Positions 50,978 to 60,691 of a DNA stretch of 64,000 nucleotides are shown here, in pieces (within the stretch, counting starts at the first letter, position 1; each line of letters opens with the position of its first letter). Location of the stretch: the NCBI RefSeq assembly GCF_015500095.1, contig NZ_CP062983.1, positions 5,518,001-5,582,000 on the forward strand, given 5' to 3'. The notes below the pieces were generated by a model. That model did not search any database. It was not told where the DNA came from and saw nothing but the letters and a program-made list of their open reading frames with translations. Made by a program: the position numbers and the translations under genes. Origin of the DNA: Phototrophicus methaneseepsis. Its GTDB lineage: Bacteria; Chloroflexota; Anaerolineae; Aggregatilineales; Phototrophicaceae.

Positions 50978-51925
50978 TCAGGGCCATGCCGGTTGTTGAG
51001 GCATACGCCCCAGATAGTAACGTCGCATCAGCCAATGCTGTGTTACCAGCGCCCCAACTAAAATGCCTATAAAGGCCAGCATATCTTTTAGATGCTGCCA
51101 GAATGCCGCGCCGTCGTAAGCACTTTGTGCAGCGAGATAAGCTTGCACCTGTGCTGGAATATAACTATTCGCCGTTGAGTAGCGTACGATGAGCGGATTG
51201 TTCCAGACTTCGAACGTCAGCAAATTTTTTAGCTGGCTGAGTTCACCCGGCAGACGATACAGGCTGTTCGCCCTCAGATTGAGATAGCTCAGGTGACTGA
51301 GCTGGCCTATCTGAGGTGGGAGACTGGTCAGGTTATTGGCCGAGACATCCAGGTAGACGAGTTCCCTGAGCAAACCAACCTCCTGTGGGAGCGATTCAAG
51401 GCGATTATTCTTGAGATCAAGCGTCTGGAGCTGGGCTAGGTTGCCGACCTGGATGGGCATAACACTGATTTGATTCTGGCCCAGGTAGAGTATACGTAGA
51501 TTATGCAGGCTACCTATTTCCGCAGGTAGAGAAGTGAGTTGGTTTTGCTCCGCAAAGAGGGATTGGAGTTGCGTTAACCAGCCAACTTCAGGCGGCAGCA
51601 CCTGCAATTGATTATCCGATAAAGCCAGCCAGCGCAACTGTCGCAAATTGCCGATCTGCGGTGGCAAAGATGTGAGCTGGTTATGCGTCAGATAAAGTGC
51701 CTGGAGATCCGTTAGATACCAGAGTTCTGGCGGCAGTTCAGCCAAGCCCAGGCCAGCCAGAGAGAGTTCTTGCGCTCCACTGGCTGCCGCTGAGTAGATA
51801 CGTGACAAGGCTTCTGTATAGGCCATGTTGAACGCGCTTTCTTCCTGTGCAAACGCTCCTGATGCACTCAGCAGCAGGAGGACGCCCCCCAATCCCAGTA
51901 CGAAGGTGCGCACGACTCGGAACAT
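50978..51925 (-). CDS. Leucine-rich-repeat protein with signal peptide and C-terminal membrane helix
   Basis: 315 residues. Signal peptide (1-26, ending GAFAQ), then eight LRR units of about 23 residues with the LPx-E/Q-I/V turn (TSLPPQIGNLRQL, QVLPPEVGWLTQL, TSLPAEIGSLHNL), then a transmembrane helix near the C terminus (DMLAFIGILVGALVTQHWL) and a short basic tail. It should display the repeat arc outside the cell for protein binding. A second protein of the same plan is at 60692. ATG has GGGGAG upstream. Confidence 0.85.
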   Translation of the reverse strand: MFRVVRTFVLGLGGVLLLLSASGAFAQEESAFNMAYTEALSRIYSAAASGAQELSLAGLGLAELPPELWYLTDLQALYLTHNQLTSLPPQIGNLRQLRWLALSDNQLQVLPPEVGWLTQLQSLFAEQNQLTSLPAEIGSLHNLRILYLGQNQISVMPIQVGNLAQLQTLDLKNNRLESLPQEVGLLRELVYLDVSANNLTSLPPQIGQLSHLSYLNLRANSLYRLPGELSQLKNLLTFEVWNNPLIVRYSTANSYIPAQVQAYLAAQSAYDGAAFWQHLKDMLAFIGILVGALVTQHWLMRRYYLGRMPQQPAWP

Positions 51926-52294
51926 GGCAAACTCCCCAATAATCTTATTTCCCCTGCGATACTATCAAAGTAGCCAATCTCCCATTAATAAGGCAATGCA
52001 TAGTGGGTCAAGCGTGCGCGTAACGTCATTAAGCGGTAGGTTTGGGGCGTCATCAACGTATGATTGCTATAGGGTGGCAGGGGACAAACGCACTCCATAA
52101 GCGCTGAAAATCACGTCGCAACGCAATATCCACACTTTACAAAGCGCTGGCGTGCGGTGTATCCTACACAGTCGTTAACGACCGTGAGTCATCGACCAAA
52201 TAGCAGGCAACCCACGCCCCGCATGGTCGGGGGAGCGCCGATCAATTGCTGCCTCAGCGCGCATATCGGCCTTGAGGGACGGAGGAAAAACATT
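51926..52294. other. Intergenic region with the rpmB promoter and leader
   Basis: A 369-base spacer between divergent genes. The left part has no evident structure; the right part holds the rpmB promoter (52136-52165), the palindrome GTCGTTAACGAC at 52171-52182 and a leader of about 120 bases. Confidence 0.6.
52136..52165 (+). promoter_or_regulatory. Promoter of rpmB
   Basis: TTTACA at 52136-52141 and TATCCT at 52160-52165, spacer 18. The palindrome GTCGTTAACGAC begins at 52171, near the expected transcript start. Confidence 0.55.
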
Positions 52295-52543
52295 ATGGCA
52301 AGTAAACGTCGTATTAGTGGCAAGAAGCCGATGTTCGGCCAGAGCCGGAGTAAGGCTTACAATACCGTTAAGCGTAAGTTCAAGCTGAACATGCAGAGCA
52401 AGCGCTACTATGTACCGGAATACGACCGCTTCGTGCGCGTCCAGGTCACAGCCCAGGAAATGAAGACCATCGATAAGATTGGTTTGCTGGCATTTTTGAA
52501 GCGCCAGGACATTTCCATCAAGCAGCTGCTGCCGAAAGAATAA
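52295..52543 (+). CDS. rpmB: Large ribosomal subunit protein bL28
   Basis: 82 residues from ATG at 52295 with GGAGG upstream; a longer in-frame start at 52157 would include leader DNA and is rejected. The sequence follows bL28: SGKKPMFGQSRSKAYNTVKRKF, then NMQSKRYYVPEYDRFVRVQVTAQ and MKTIDKIGLLAFL. Strongly basic. It is a structural component of the 50S subunit. A terminator follows. Confidence 0.93.
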   Translation: MASKRRISGKKPMFGQSRSKAYNTVKRKFKLNMQSKRYYVPEYDRFVRVQVTAQEMKTIDKIGLLAFLKRQDISIKQLLPKE

Positions 52544-52572
52544 ATCCGGCGACATCGCAAGATGGCATGATG

Positions 52573-52596
52573 AGGACGCCTCGCGGCGTCCTTTTT
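52573..52596 (+). terminator. Rho-independent terminator of rpmB
   Basis: AGGACGCC and GGCGTCCT arms around TCGC, followed by TTTT. Confidence 0.92.
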
Positions 52597-52634
52597 GCGT
52601 TCAGGCCTTCTAGGTATGGGGGTTTCTCAACAAA

Positions 52635-55600
52635 TTAATCTGTTGATTCCGATGCGTTGAATGCCGCAATAGCAGGCGTCTCCTGCGAATCAGAGACAGA
52701 TTTTGGTACCAGCGGTAGCAGAACATAGAATGTGCTGCCAACGCCCACTTCACTTTCCAACCAGATATAGCCCTGATGCAGCAAGACCAATCGTTTGGTG
52801 ATGGCTAACCCCAGGCCAGTCCCACCGTGTTCGCGCTTAACGGAGCCATCAACCTGGCGGAAGGCATCAAAGATCATTTGCTGGTCGTCCTTGCGGATGC
52901 CAATCCCCGTATCTGCTACGCTAATCAGTACCCACTCCCGCCCTAGTTCTTGCAACACATCCATCGGCAGCGACATACCATAATCAACAATGATATGCTC
53001 CACACGGATACTCAAGCGGCCTTCGTAAGTAAACTTGACAGCATTGCTGAGCAAGTTGGTTAAGATCTGCTCTAGATGCTGCGCGTCCATCTCAATGACA
53101 GGCACATCGTCTTCAACTTCGACAAGGAGCGGCAGACTTTTCTTCTCAAGCTGGGGCGTTATATGAACGATGGACTGCCTGACGATCTCGCCAATATCGA
53201 CTTTGGCATTTTTGACGCTGACGCGGCCTGCCTCAATCTTACTCAGGTCGAGGATGGAATTTATCAGCTCTAGCAGATGCGTGCCGCCGCTGTTGACGCG
53301 TCGCAAACGATCCACCTGTATCTCATTCAGAGGGCCGTAGATATTACCTATCAGCAGTTCACTGTAGCCGATGATCGCATTTAATGGCGTGCGCAGCTCA
53401 TGGCTGATATTCGCCAGGAACTCGCTCTTAAGCTGGTTGGCTTCGACAGCCTGACGATAGAGTTCAGAATTGCGTACAGCCAGCGCCAACTGCGATGCAA
53501 TCGTCATCAGCATGCTCTTATCGCTCTCGCTAAAATCCTGATTCGGATCTCGGCTATCCAGGCCCACGCTGCCGATCACATCATTATAGGCAATCATCGG
53601 GGCACAGAGCATCACCGGCGCGTTTACACGGTTGTACGTCTCGCGGCCTTCGTGTCCGTTACCCACAATATCATCCACATTATCCCAGGTGAGCAAGGAT
53701 GTGCGGCGCTCACTGAGCATATTCTGTGCAGTTTCATAAGCGAGCGTGCCCGGTATAAGCACATCGTTGCCTATTAGTCCCCAGTCCGGGTACTCAGCCG
53801 CCAGATAGCCGACATGCTCATGATTGAACAGTACAATGCCGCAATGATCGACCCCAAACAAATCCACAAGTGCCGCCGCCGCTTTTCTTAAGATGCGTTC
53901 TTGCTTTAAAGAGCCTGTAATCGTCATTGCCAGGTCGTTCAGGCGAGCAAGCCGCTGTGCGCGCTGTTCCAATTCTTGCAAGGTCTGGGCAGCTTTGCTA
54001 TGGAGCTGCGCATTCTGGACAGCCACAGCACCCTGACGTGCCAGAGCGAAGATAGTCTGGGCATCATCATCGTCGAAGGCGCGACGCATATAGCGATCCA
54101 GCACGATCAGGCCGATCACATGCCCCTGAGAGACCATCGGTACACCCATCCAGGTGCGCGGGCGTGAGCTTTGCAAGAAAGCTGGCTCATCATCCCCCAT
54201 AAAGTCATACACGATGAGCGGTTGCTGGCTGGTGATTACATGCTGCAGCACAAAGCTTTCCATCAAGGGGACAGTTTCACCTTCAAAGGACGTGCTGAAG
54301 CCCGTTGTCACATGGATGACAGCCGCTGTTTGGTCCGTATTTTCTTCGTCCAGCATCAGCAGCGCTGCATGATCATACGTCAGCAAGCGCGCAATCTGGG
54401 CCATCATGCGCTCAAATACCGATTGCACGTCCAGAGTTGAACTCACGACACGGCCAATTTCGATGAGGCTGTCGGCAATGCGGCGGCGTTCCTGCTCGGA
54501 TTCCAGCAGGCGGACATTATCCAGTGCCAGTGAAATCTGGGCTGCGACAGCAGAGAGCAGATCCTCGTCATCCTGCGTAAAACCGTTCACTCTATGGCTG
54601 GCAACATATAACAGCCCAACCACAGATTTGCTGCGGCTCTTGAGGGGGACACCCAACCAGGCACGATACGCCATCTCGGCATTTACAGGCATCTCTATGG
54701 AGCGATTCTCGTCATAGAGATAAATATCCGGTATAGAAAGGGGGCGATCAGCTTCTATAACGGCACGCCATAAACTCTCTTCGCTGGAGTACAGCGGGTT
54801 GTGTTCCGCTGCTGGCAAGCCAAAGCGATTAAATGAGGCGTTGTATAACACAATCTGCACATCCACCGCGGAGAAGCGTTGACGCAGCAACCGAAGGAGC
54901 GTTTCCCACATATCCGGCGTGCCAAAGTGCCGCACTAACGTCTGGCTGACCTGGTTAAGCAGCGAAATTTCTTGCATCTGGCGCTGAGTATCCGTCACCA
55001 GGCGCATATTGGATAATGCAAAAGCGGTGCTGTTCGCCAGCGTGAGCATAAATTGAATATCGTTGCTATCGAAGGCAGCGGCTTCCGCAGCTTCTGTATA
55101 AATCGCCCCAAGCACCTCATCACGCGCAATGATGGGCAGCCCCAGGAAAGACACAGGCAGATCATTATCCAGACCAAAGTATTTCGCAGCCGCATCCCGC
55201 TCAGGGATATTCTGCCAGAAGATAGGCACGGCATCCCGGATCATCATCGAGAGGAGGTTATTGCCCAGCTTGCTCTGATACTCAATCGGCGCGCCATCAC
55301 CAAAGGTAGAAATAGAGAGCATCTGCTGATGCTTGTCATAGAGCACAAAGGTGAAATCCCCTGGCTCGTGAATATCCTGCACAGCCTCATAAACGCGCCG
55401 CTTCAGCTCATCCATATCATAAGCCGCCTGCACCAACAGGCTCAGCTCCGTCATAGCAGACATATCGCGCAGGCGCTCTTGCAATTCTTCCATCAAGCGC
55501 GCATTTTGCATCGCAACGGCCAGTTGGTCTGCAATGCTCTGGATAATTTCTTCATCCCCGGCCGCAAAGGCATTGACCCTATCACTGTGTACGATCAGCA

Positions 55601-57230
55601 CGCCGAGAATGTCTATCGTCGCAATGAGTGGGAGCACCATAATTGACCCGGTCGCGTCCCGGTCTGGCACAGGGAAAATTCGCTCATCCCCCTGAATATC
55701 CGATAGCACAATCGATTTATGCTGTTCAATCGCGTAACGGCTCAGGCTGGGCACGTCTAACGGAATCATAATGGGCATTGCTTCGGCATCAACGGGGCCT
55801 GTTATCGTTGATGAGGCTATTCGCTTAAGCGCTGTATGGTCGTTGGAATAGATGAGTACATCGGCGCGGTCAATATTGAAGTGCACACAGATGAGGCGCG
55901 TCACGCGCTTGAGCAAATCTTCTAGATTGCGGGTGCCAATAATGGCCTGGGAGACGCTCGCCGCTGCGGCAATACGCGAGCTTTGCTTGCGCATAGAGTT
56001 CACGAGATAGTACAGTTCGGTTACGTCGTCAGTGATCGTGCCATAACCAATAATCTTCTGGGCATGGTTGCGCAGCGCCATCACAGAAACCCGCGCATCA
56101 AAGAATTCATCTTCGCCACGCCGCAGAGATAAGTAATTCGTCCAGCCCTCTTCCAGGGCCGCATTTGGGAAGATCGACTTATCAATAAGCGTGCGATCAA
56201 CTTCGTGCAGGCGCGCGTAATAATCGACGACTTCCCCTTTGTCGATGCCAAAAAGGGCGTTCCATGCCGGGTTCCGATAGATCACATGCCCGTCTGTATC
56301 ACAAATATCGACGGCCACAGTCGCTTTATCGACAAGTTGACGGAATAGCGGTTCATTCAGCACTTCGCTGAGAGGCCCCGTCTGTGTGCGGTCAAAATCA
56401 CAGGCCTGTGAGCCTGAATGGCCCATTAACTCCAGGGTTTCTTGTTCAACTGCTGTGAGGGGATAAGGTTGCTTATACGCTATGGCGACGAAACCAGCCA
56501 GATCAGCCCCTTTCTTAAGGGGCAGCGTCAGGACCTGCGAAAAAGACAATGCCTGCATCAACAGTTGTGCACGGCGTGGGTTCGGATACCATATCGTATC
56601 TGTTTTATCAAAAACACGCACACCCTGGTTCAGCTCGCGCGCTGTGTAGGTATAGTCGTAAATGCCCAGGTCCGTATCTTCCGCAGTGAGCAGATGCGGC
56701 TGCTGCACGATGAACTCTGGCGCGGGCATTTGCGATGTAAACCGATAAGCGATGATGTAATCAGCCTTCAGCAATTCACGAATTGCGCAAACGAGCTTGC
56801 CCATAACGCGCTTGTTATTGCCCTTAAAGCGCGACAACTTCTGACAATATTCATTGGCTCGCTTGATGATGTCGGCTTCGTGCAGGCTTTCTACATGGTG
56901 AATCAACAGGCTACCGATGCTCTCCAGGTCGGCTGTAGCATTTGCGGATGATTGTCTGGGCGTGAGCATCACCAGCATACCGCGCCGCTTGCCCTGGTAC
57001 ATCAAGGGAATAACGGTAACATTTCCCCGCTCATAGCTCTGCCCTTCTTTATAAGCAAGCAGCCAATCACATAAAGCAGGTGGCAGCGGTTCACTCTGTG
57101 CCAGCACTTGGTGACGCCAGATCATAATGGCAGGTTGTGATAGAGCCACAACGGCCTGAGCAGCGGCGTCCTCTGGCGTTTGTTGAGCGTAGATATAGGA
57201 TATGAAGCGATGTAGTGATCTTTGTGCCAT
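52635..57230 (-). CDS. Large multi-GAF/PAS sensor histidine kinase
   Basis: 1,531 residues, cytosolic (no membrane helix). A first GAF-like region (about 130-285) is followed by a PAS domain (about 295-410, VAVDICDTDGHVIYRNPAWNALFG) and about five further GAF domains to about 1265. The HisKA phospho-acceptor His1277 lies in NISHELRTPLNAIIGY, and the ATPase domain (about 1330-1510) has NLLSNAVKF (N box), VADTGIGI and GGTGLGLAI. No receiver domain or DNA-binding domain is attached and no response regulator is adjacent. ATG at 57230 has GGGAG seven bases before; a TTG at 57233 is less well spaced. Signal unknown; GAF stacks often bind cyclic nucleotides or tetrapyrroles. Confidence 0.93.
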   Translation of the reverse strand: MAQRSLHRFISYIYAQQTPEDAAAQAVVALSQPAIMIWRHQVLAQSEPLPPALCDWLLAYKEGQSYERGNVTVIPLMYQGKRRGMLVMLTPRQSSANATADLESIGSLLIHHVESLHEADIIKRANEYCQKLSRFKGNNKRVMGKLVCAIRELLKADYIIAYRFTSQMPAPEFIVQQPHLLTAEDTDLGIYDYTYTARELNQGVRVFDKTDTIWYPNPRRAQLLMQALSFSQVLTLPLKKGADLAGFVAIAYKQPYPLTAVEQETLELMGHSGSQACDFDRTQTGPLSEVLNEPLFRQLVDKATVAVDICDTDGHVIYRNPAWNALFGIDKGEVVDYYARLHEVDRTLIDKSIFPNAALEEGWTNYLSLRRGEDEFFDARVSVMALRNHAQKIIGYGTITDDVTELYYLVNSMRKQSSRIAAAASVSQAIIGTRNLEDLLKRVTRLICVHFNIDRADVLIYSNDHTALKRIASSTITGPVDAEAMPIMIPLDVPSLSRYAIEQHKSIVLSDIQGDERIFPVPDRDATGSIMVLPLIATIDILGVLIVHSDRVNAFAAGDEEIIQSIADQLAVAMQNARLMEELQERLRDMSAMTELSLLVQAAYDMDELKRRVYEAVQDIHEPGDFTFVLYDKHQQMLSISTFGDGAPIEYQSKLGNNLLSMMIRDAVPIFWQNIPERDAAAKYFGLDNDLPVSFLGLPIIARDEVLGAIYTEAAEAAAFDSNDIQFMLTLANSTAFALSNMRLVTDTQRQMQEISLLNQVSQTLVRHFGTPDMWETLLRLLRQRFSAVDVQIVLYNASFNRFGLPAAEHNPLYSSEESLWRAVIEADRPLSIPDIYLYDENRSIEMPVNAEMAYRAWLGVPLKSRSKSVVGLLYVASHRVNGFTQDDEDLLSAVAAQISLALDNVRLLESEQERRRIADSLIEIGRVVSSTLDVQSVFERMMAQIARLLTYDHAALLMLDEENTDQTAAVIHVTTGFSTSFEGETVPLMESFVLQHVITSQQPLIVYDFMGDDEPAFLQSSRPRTWMGVPMVSQGHVIGLIVLDRYMRRAFDDDDAQTIFALARQGAVAVQNAQLHSKAAQTLQELEQRAQRLARLNDLAMTITGSLKQERILRKAAAALVDLFGVDHCGIVLFNHEHVGYLAAEYPDWGLIGNDVLIPGTLAYETAQNMLSERRTSLLTWDNVDDIVGNGHEGRETYNRVNAPVMLCAPMIAYNDVIGSVGLDSRDPNQDFSESDKSMLMTIASQLALAVRNSELYRQAVEANQLKSEFLANISHELRTPLNAIIGYSELLIGNIYGPLNEIQVDRLRRVNSGGTHLLELINSILDLSKIEAGRVSVKNAKVDIGEIVRQSIVHITPQLEKKSLPLLVEVEDDVPVIEMDAQHLEQILTNLLSNAVKFTYEGRLSIRVEHIIVDYGMSLPMDVLQELGREWVLISVADTGIGIRKDDQQMIFDAFRQVDGSVKREHGGTGLGLAITKRLVLLHQGYIWLESEVGVGSTFYVLLPLVPKSVSDSQETPAIAAFNASESTD

Positions 57231-57310
57231 CAACGGGCTCCCCTTGCGTATGCCCTGCCGTTATTATGACACGTTTCGCAATAAATCTACCTTAAGTAAG
57301 TGTGCCTAAA

Positions 57311-57344
57311 ACCACAAACGCCCTGAAAACAGGGCGTTTGTGGT
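57311..57344 (-). terminator. Long hairpin terminator
   Basis: Perfect 15-base arms ACCACAAACGCCCTG and CAGGGCGTTTGTGGT around AAAA, followed by TTTTA on the minus strand. It is downstream of the small membrane protein at 57423 and upstream of the kinase. Confidence 0.8.
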
Positions 57345-57422
57345 AACTTGTGGAGCCTGGCGAGCACCGCATGAGAAGAATTACCCGCCAGACGGGGGCC
57401 ACGATGTTAATGTCATCACTCT

Positions 57423-57815
57423 CTATACGTAGGTATCGCTGAATTCGTCGCGCTTCTGCTTGGGTTTGATGTCATCATCGAGGTAATCGTCGTCGTAGCG
57501 GCCTAACCGAGGGCGCAGGTTGCCACCAAAGAGCATGAACAAACCGATTACGATCAGGGCAATCGGCCAGATCGTGCCCCAGTCGATGCCATCAATGAGA
57601 CCAGGCACACCAAAGACCACACCAATACCAATCACCCAGAACGCGCCTGTTGCGCTCGTCCAGGGCTGGCCTTCGGCTATCGTACGCGCGATGATCGTCG
57701 CGCCGACCACAAACATAATTCCCGGCCACCACCAGTGCGTCAGAAACAACATCGCCAGACCAATGAGGAAAACCCCACCGCTAATCTGATCCGCATTTTG
57801 CTTATTTGTCTTCAT
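57423..57815 (-). CDS. Small multi-helix membrane protein
   Basis: 130 residues from ATG at 57815 with AAGGGG upstream; a longer start at 57839 lacks one. Four hydrophobic segments (GGVFLIGLAMLFLTHWWWPG, MFVVGATIIARTI, GAFWVIGIGVVFGVPGLI, TIWPIALIVIGLFMLFGG) resemble the N-terminal membrane module of LiaF/DUF5668-type proteins. A charged cytoplasmic tail (DDDYLDDDIKPKQKRDE) follows. Function unknown; envelope-stress proteins share this module. Confidence 0.65.
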   Translation of the reverse strand: MKTNKQNADQISGGVFLIGLAMLFLTHWWWPGIMFVVGATIIARTIAEGQPWTSATGAFWVIGIGVVFGVPGLIDGIDWGTIWPIALIVIGLFMLFGGNLRPRLGRYDDDYLDDDIKPKQKRDEFSDTYV

Positions 57816-58164
57816 CTTTAGTCCCCTTATTTGTGACACAAACCGTTTTTAGCAGTGTGCCCACGTCATTTTGTTGATTTTTGGCTTCACTGAACTATAC
57901 GCACAGTTATGGGGACTGTTGCAGAGCCGTACTTTATTGACGCACTTATTTACAAGAAATTGATTATTCGGCCTGAATGCATGAAACCGCCGCCTCCCCC
58001 ACGCTGAACACCATATCCAGACGCTAGCCGTAGACGATGCCAGAATGCTCGTTTATAGTTACGGCTATAAACATGGCTATAAATACGACGATCAAGTGGC
58101 TCAGCGAGTGGGGCCATTGATCAGCCAACTTCTGACAAACTACAGCCAATAACCCAAGACGCTT
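57816..58164. other. 349-base spacer between divergent genes
   Basis: It contains a TATAGT box on the minus strand near 57895 and two close GGCTATAAA copies near 58065-58080 that may act as -10 boxes for the penicillin-binding protein. No gene or strong hairpin is seen. Confidence 0.45.
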
Positions 58165-60468
58165 ATGCGATATATCCCAAAACAACCCAAGCATTACGCG
58201 GCACATCCAGCGGTACGTTATGCACTGGCGCTAATTGCGGCCTTCGTGCTCATTGGCAGTAACATCCTGGCGCAGTCAACGCCGGAAGATGTGCTCGACC
58301 AATTTATGACCGCCTGGAATGATCAAAACTTTGAAGCGATGTATGCCCTGCTGCACCCCCAGGCGCAGGAGCTATACCCCATGACGATCTTCCAGAATCG
58401 CTACAATGCTGCCCAGATCGCGATGAACTTTACAGGTGTGACTTACGAGGTTGAAAGCAGCCGTATTCAGGGCATCAGTGCGGAATTGCACTATGACGCG
58501 GTCATTCAGTCCTCAGCGTTTGAAGAAATCCAGGATCCTGACCGCACCATGCGTATGATGCAGGCCGATGGCAACTGGCGCATTGCGTGGTCCTCAATGG
58601 ACATCTTGCGCGATATGGCCGCCGACATCACCCTCCAGCCAACGCGCACCTTCCCGACACGGGCGTCAATTTACGATACCAACGGCCTGCCCTTAGCCGC
58701 CGATAACAGTCGCATCATTAATCTATGGGCGCGCCGCATTGAAATTATCAATGAAGAAGCCTGCTTCAACACATTGGCACAGATGATGTTCCGCTCCTAC
58801 AGCGAGATCGAAGGCATGTTCAGCCCCTACCCGCCGGGGTCCGATACCTACTTTGCATTGGGCGAGACAGACCCGGAAACATACGCGCGCTACAGCGAAA
58901 GCCTGCGTAACGACTGCGGCATTTATGACGACAATGGCGCACAATACGACAAAGTCTATGAATTTACAGCCCGTAATTATTATGGGCACGGCGCGGCAGC
59001 CCATATCACGGGTTACGTTGGCTCAATCCCGCAGGAAGAACTGGCTTTTTACCAGGGGCAGGGCTACAGCTCTGGGGATTATATTGGCCGTGCAGGTGTT
59101 GAGCGCTCTATGCAAGAGTACCTCGCAGGCAAAGCGGAAAGCCACTTGCAGATGGTCGAACCGGGCGGCCTCGTCATCCGTGACCTGGGCACCAGCACCG
59201 GCGCACCTGCGACGCCTGTGCAGCTCACGATTGACCGTGACCTGCAATATGCTGTGAGCAAAGCCATCAATGACGCCTATCTCTATGCAGAGGCGCGCAA
59301 CTGGGGGCAGGAAATCTACTCCACAGGGGCAGCAGCAGTCGTCATCGATATTCACACAGGCGCGATCCTGGCGATGTCTAGCTACCCAACCTATGATCCG
59401 CGTATCTTCGATTTGCAAAATACAGGCTATGGCGAGCTCGTCTCAAGCTATTTGCTTAACCGCGCCAGCCAGACGGATACGCGCGAACCGCTCGCCAATA
59501 AAGCCCTGCGGCAGTATACGCCGGGTTCCGTCTTCAAGATATTCACAGCAGCCGCAACCGCGCAAGAAGGCATCTTCCCGATTGATGACAGCGAGCAGTT
59601 CAATTGTGACCTGTATTGGAATGGCACCACCTACGGCGATACGGTCGGCGACCGTCCAGATTGGCGTGTGGCCGATGAGATGGACGCCGCTGGCCCGGTT
59701 TACCTGTGGCAGGCCCTGAGCACATCCTGTAACCCCTTCTTCTGGGAGATGGGCGGCAGATTGTGGAAGCTCGGCCCAAGCGTCAACGTCTCTTATGAGC
59801 AGCGCTTCGGCCTGGGGCAGCCAACCGGTATCGTCGGCCTGGGCAGTGAAGACCCCGGCAATCTGGCGTTGCCCAATAACCCGACCAGCGCCATCAACAA
59901 TGCCATCGGCCAGGGTGATGTGCAGGTAACGCCCTTACAGATGGCCGTCGCTGTGGCAGCCGTCGCCAACAATGGCACAGTTTACCAGCCTTATATTATC
60001 CAGCAGATCGGCGGCCTGGATGGCACAGATGTCGTCAGTGTGACGGAGCCGACTGTAAAAAATGAATTGGGGCTGGACCAGGCCGTGCTGGATATCGTTC
60101 GGCGCGGGATGTGTAACGTCCCGGTCGATGACATCCTGGGGACGTCTTATGTCACCTTTGGGCCGAATGCAGACCCGCCACCGCCGTATACCTCTTGCGG
60201 CAAGACAGGTACCGCTCAGGCGGGCCCGCCTGGCTCAGAGATTCCGCCACATGCCTGGTACGTCAGCTATGCCCCGGCAGAAGACCCGCAAATCGCGACA
60301 GTCGTCATGGTACTGAACTCGCGCGAAGGGTCGGAAGTCGCAGCGCCGATCACGCGCCGCATCCTGGATACGTACTTCAATGCAGAGCAGTGGCCGTATC
60401 CATCTTGGTGGAATGAGGTGGATTATATTCCGGTCCCCGTACCACAAGGTATCGGCACAGAAGGCTAG
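58165..60468 (+). CDS. Class B penicillin-binding protein with NTF2-like N-domain
   Basis: 767 residues. A signal-anchor helix (about 18-36) is followed by an NTF2-like (MecA_N-type) domain (about 40-150, TPEDVLDQFMTAWNDQNFEAMY) and a PBP-dimer domain (about 155-360). The transpeptidase domain has Ser455-x-x-Lys458 in TPGSVFKIF, the SxN motif Ser521-Cys-Asn523 and Lys680-Thr-Gly in CGKTGTAQ. It cross-links peptidoglycan outside the membrane. No transglycosylase domain is present. MecA-type N-domains occur in low-affinity PBPs, but resistance cannot be claimed from sequence. The ATG has only a weak ribosome site. It is followed by a terminator. Confidence 0.92.
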   Translation: MRYIPKQPKHYAAHPAVRYALALIAAFVLIGSNILAQSTPEDVLDQFMTAWNDQNFEAMYALLHPQAQELYPMTIFQNRYNAAQIAMNFTGVTYEVESSRIQGISAELHYDAVIQSSAFEEIQDPDRTMRMMQADGNWRIAWSSMDILRDMAADITLQPTRTFPTRASIYDTNGLPLAADNSRIINLWARRIEIINEEACFNTLAQMMFRSYSEIEGMFSPYPPGSDTYFALGETDPETYARYSESLRNDCGIYDDNGAQYDKVYEFTARNYYGHGAAAHITGYVGSIPQEELAFYQGQGYSSGDYIGRAGVERSMQEYLAGKAESHLQMVEPGGLVIRDLGTSTGAPATPVQLTIDRDLQYAVSKAINDAYLYAEARNWGQEIYSTGAAAVVIDIHTGAILAMSSYPTYDPRIFDLQNTGYGELVSSYLLNRASQTDTREPLANKALRQYTPGSVFKIFTAAATAQEGIFPIDDSEQFNCDLYWNGTTYGDTVGDRPDWRVADEMDAAGPVYLWQALSTSCNPFFWEMGGRLWKLGPSVNVSYEQRFGLGQPTGIVGLGSEDPGNLALPNNPTSAINNAIGQGDVQVTPLQMAVAVAAVANNGTVYQPYIIQQIGGLDGTDVVSVTEPTVKNELGLDQAVLDIVRRGMCNVPVDDILGTSYVTFGPNADPPPPYTSCGKTGTAQAGPPGSEIPPHAWYVSYAPAEDPQIATVVMVLNSREGSEVAAPITRRILDTYFNAEQWPYPSWWNEVDYIPVPVPQGIGTEG

Positions 60469-60510
60469 GCACTCACGCGTCAAAGGGTGACGCTAAAAGC
60501 TAAAAACAGC

Positions 60511-60538
60511 AGGGGTATCGTCTTCGATGCCCCTTTTT
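60511..60538 (+). terminator. Rho-independent terminator of the PBP gene
   Basis: AGGGGTATCG and CGATGCCCCT arms (one G-U) around TCTT, followed by TTTT. Confidence 0.85.
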
Positions 60539-60691
60539 AATGCCCTGGGCTTCTCGCTGAATACGCCCTTTTTTATGGCCTGAGCACAATACAATAGAGT
60601 ACCCGTTGTGTCAGCGTCGTGTCTGATGTCCTTTTTTGCCTTACGATAGGTGTGTATTCTCTTTCTGTCGGAGAAGTTGGGGCAATCTCTC

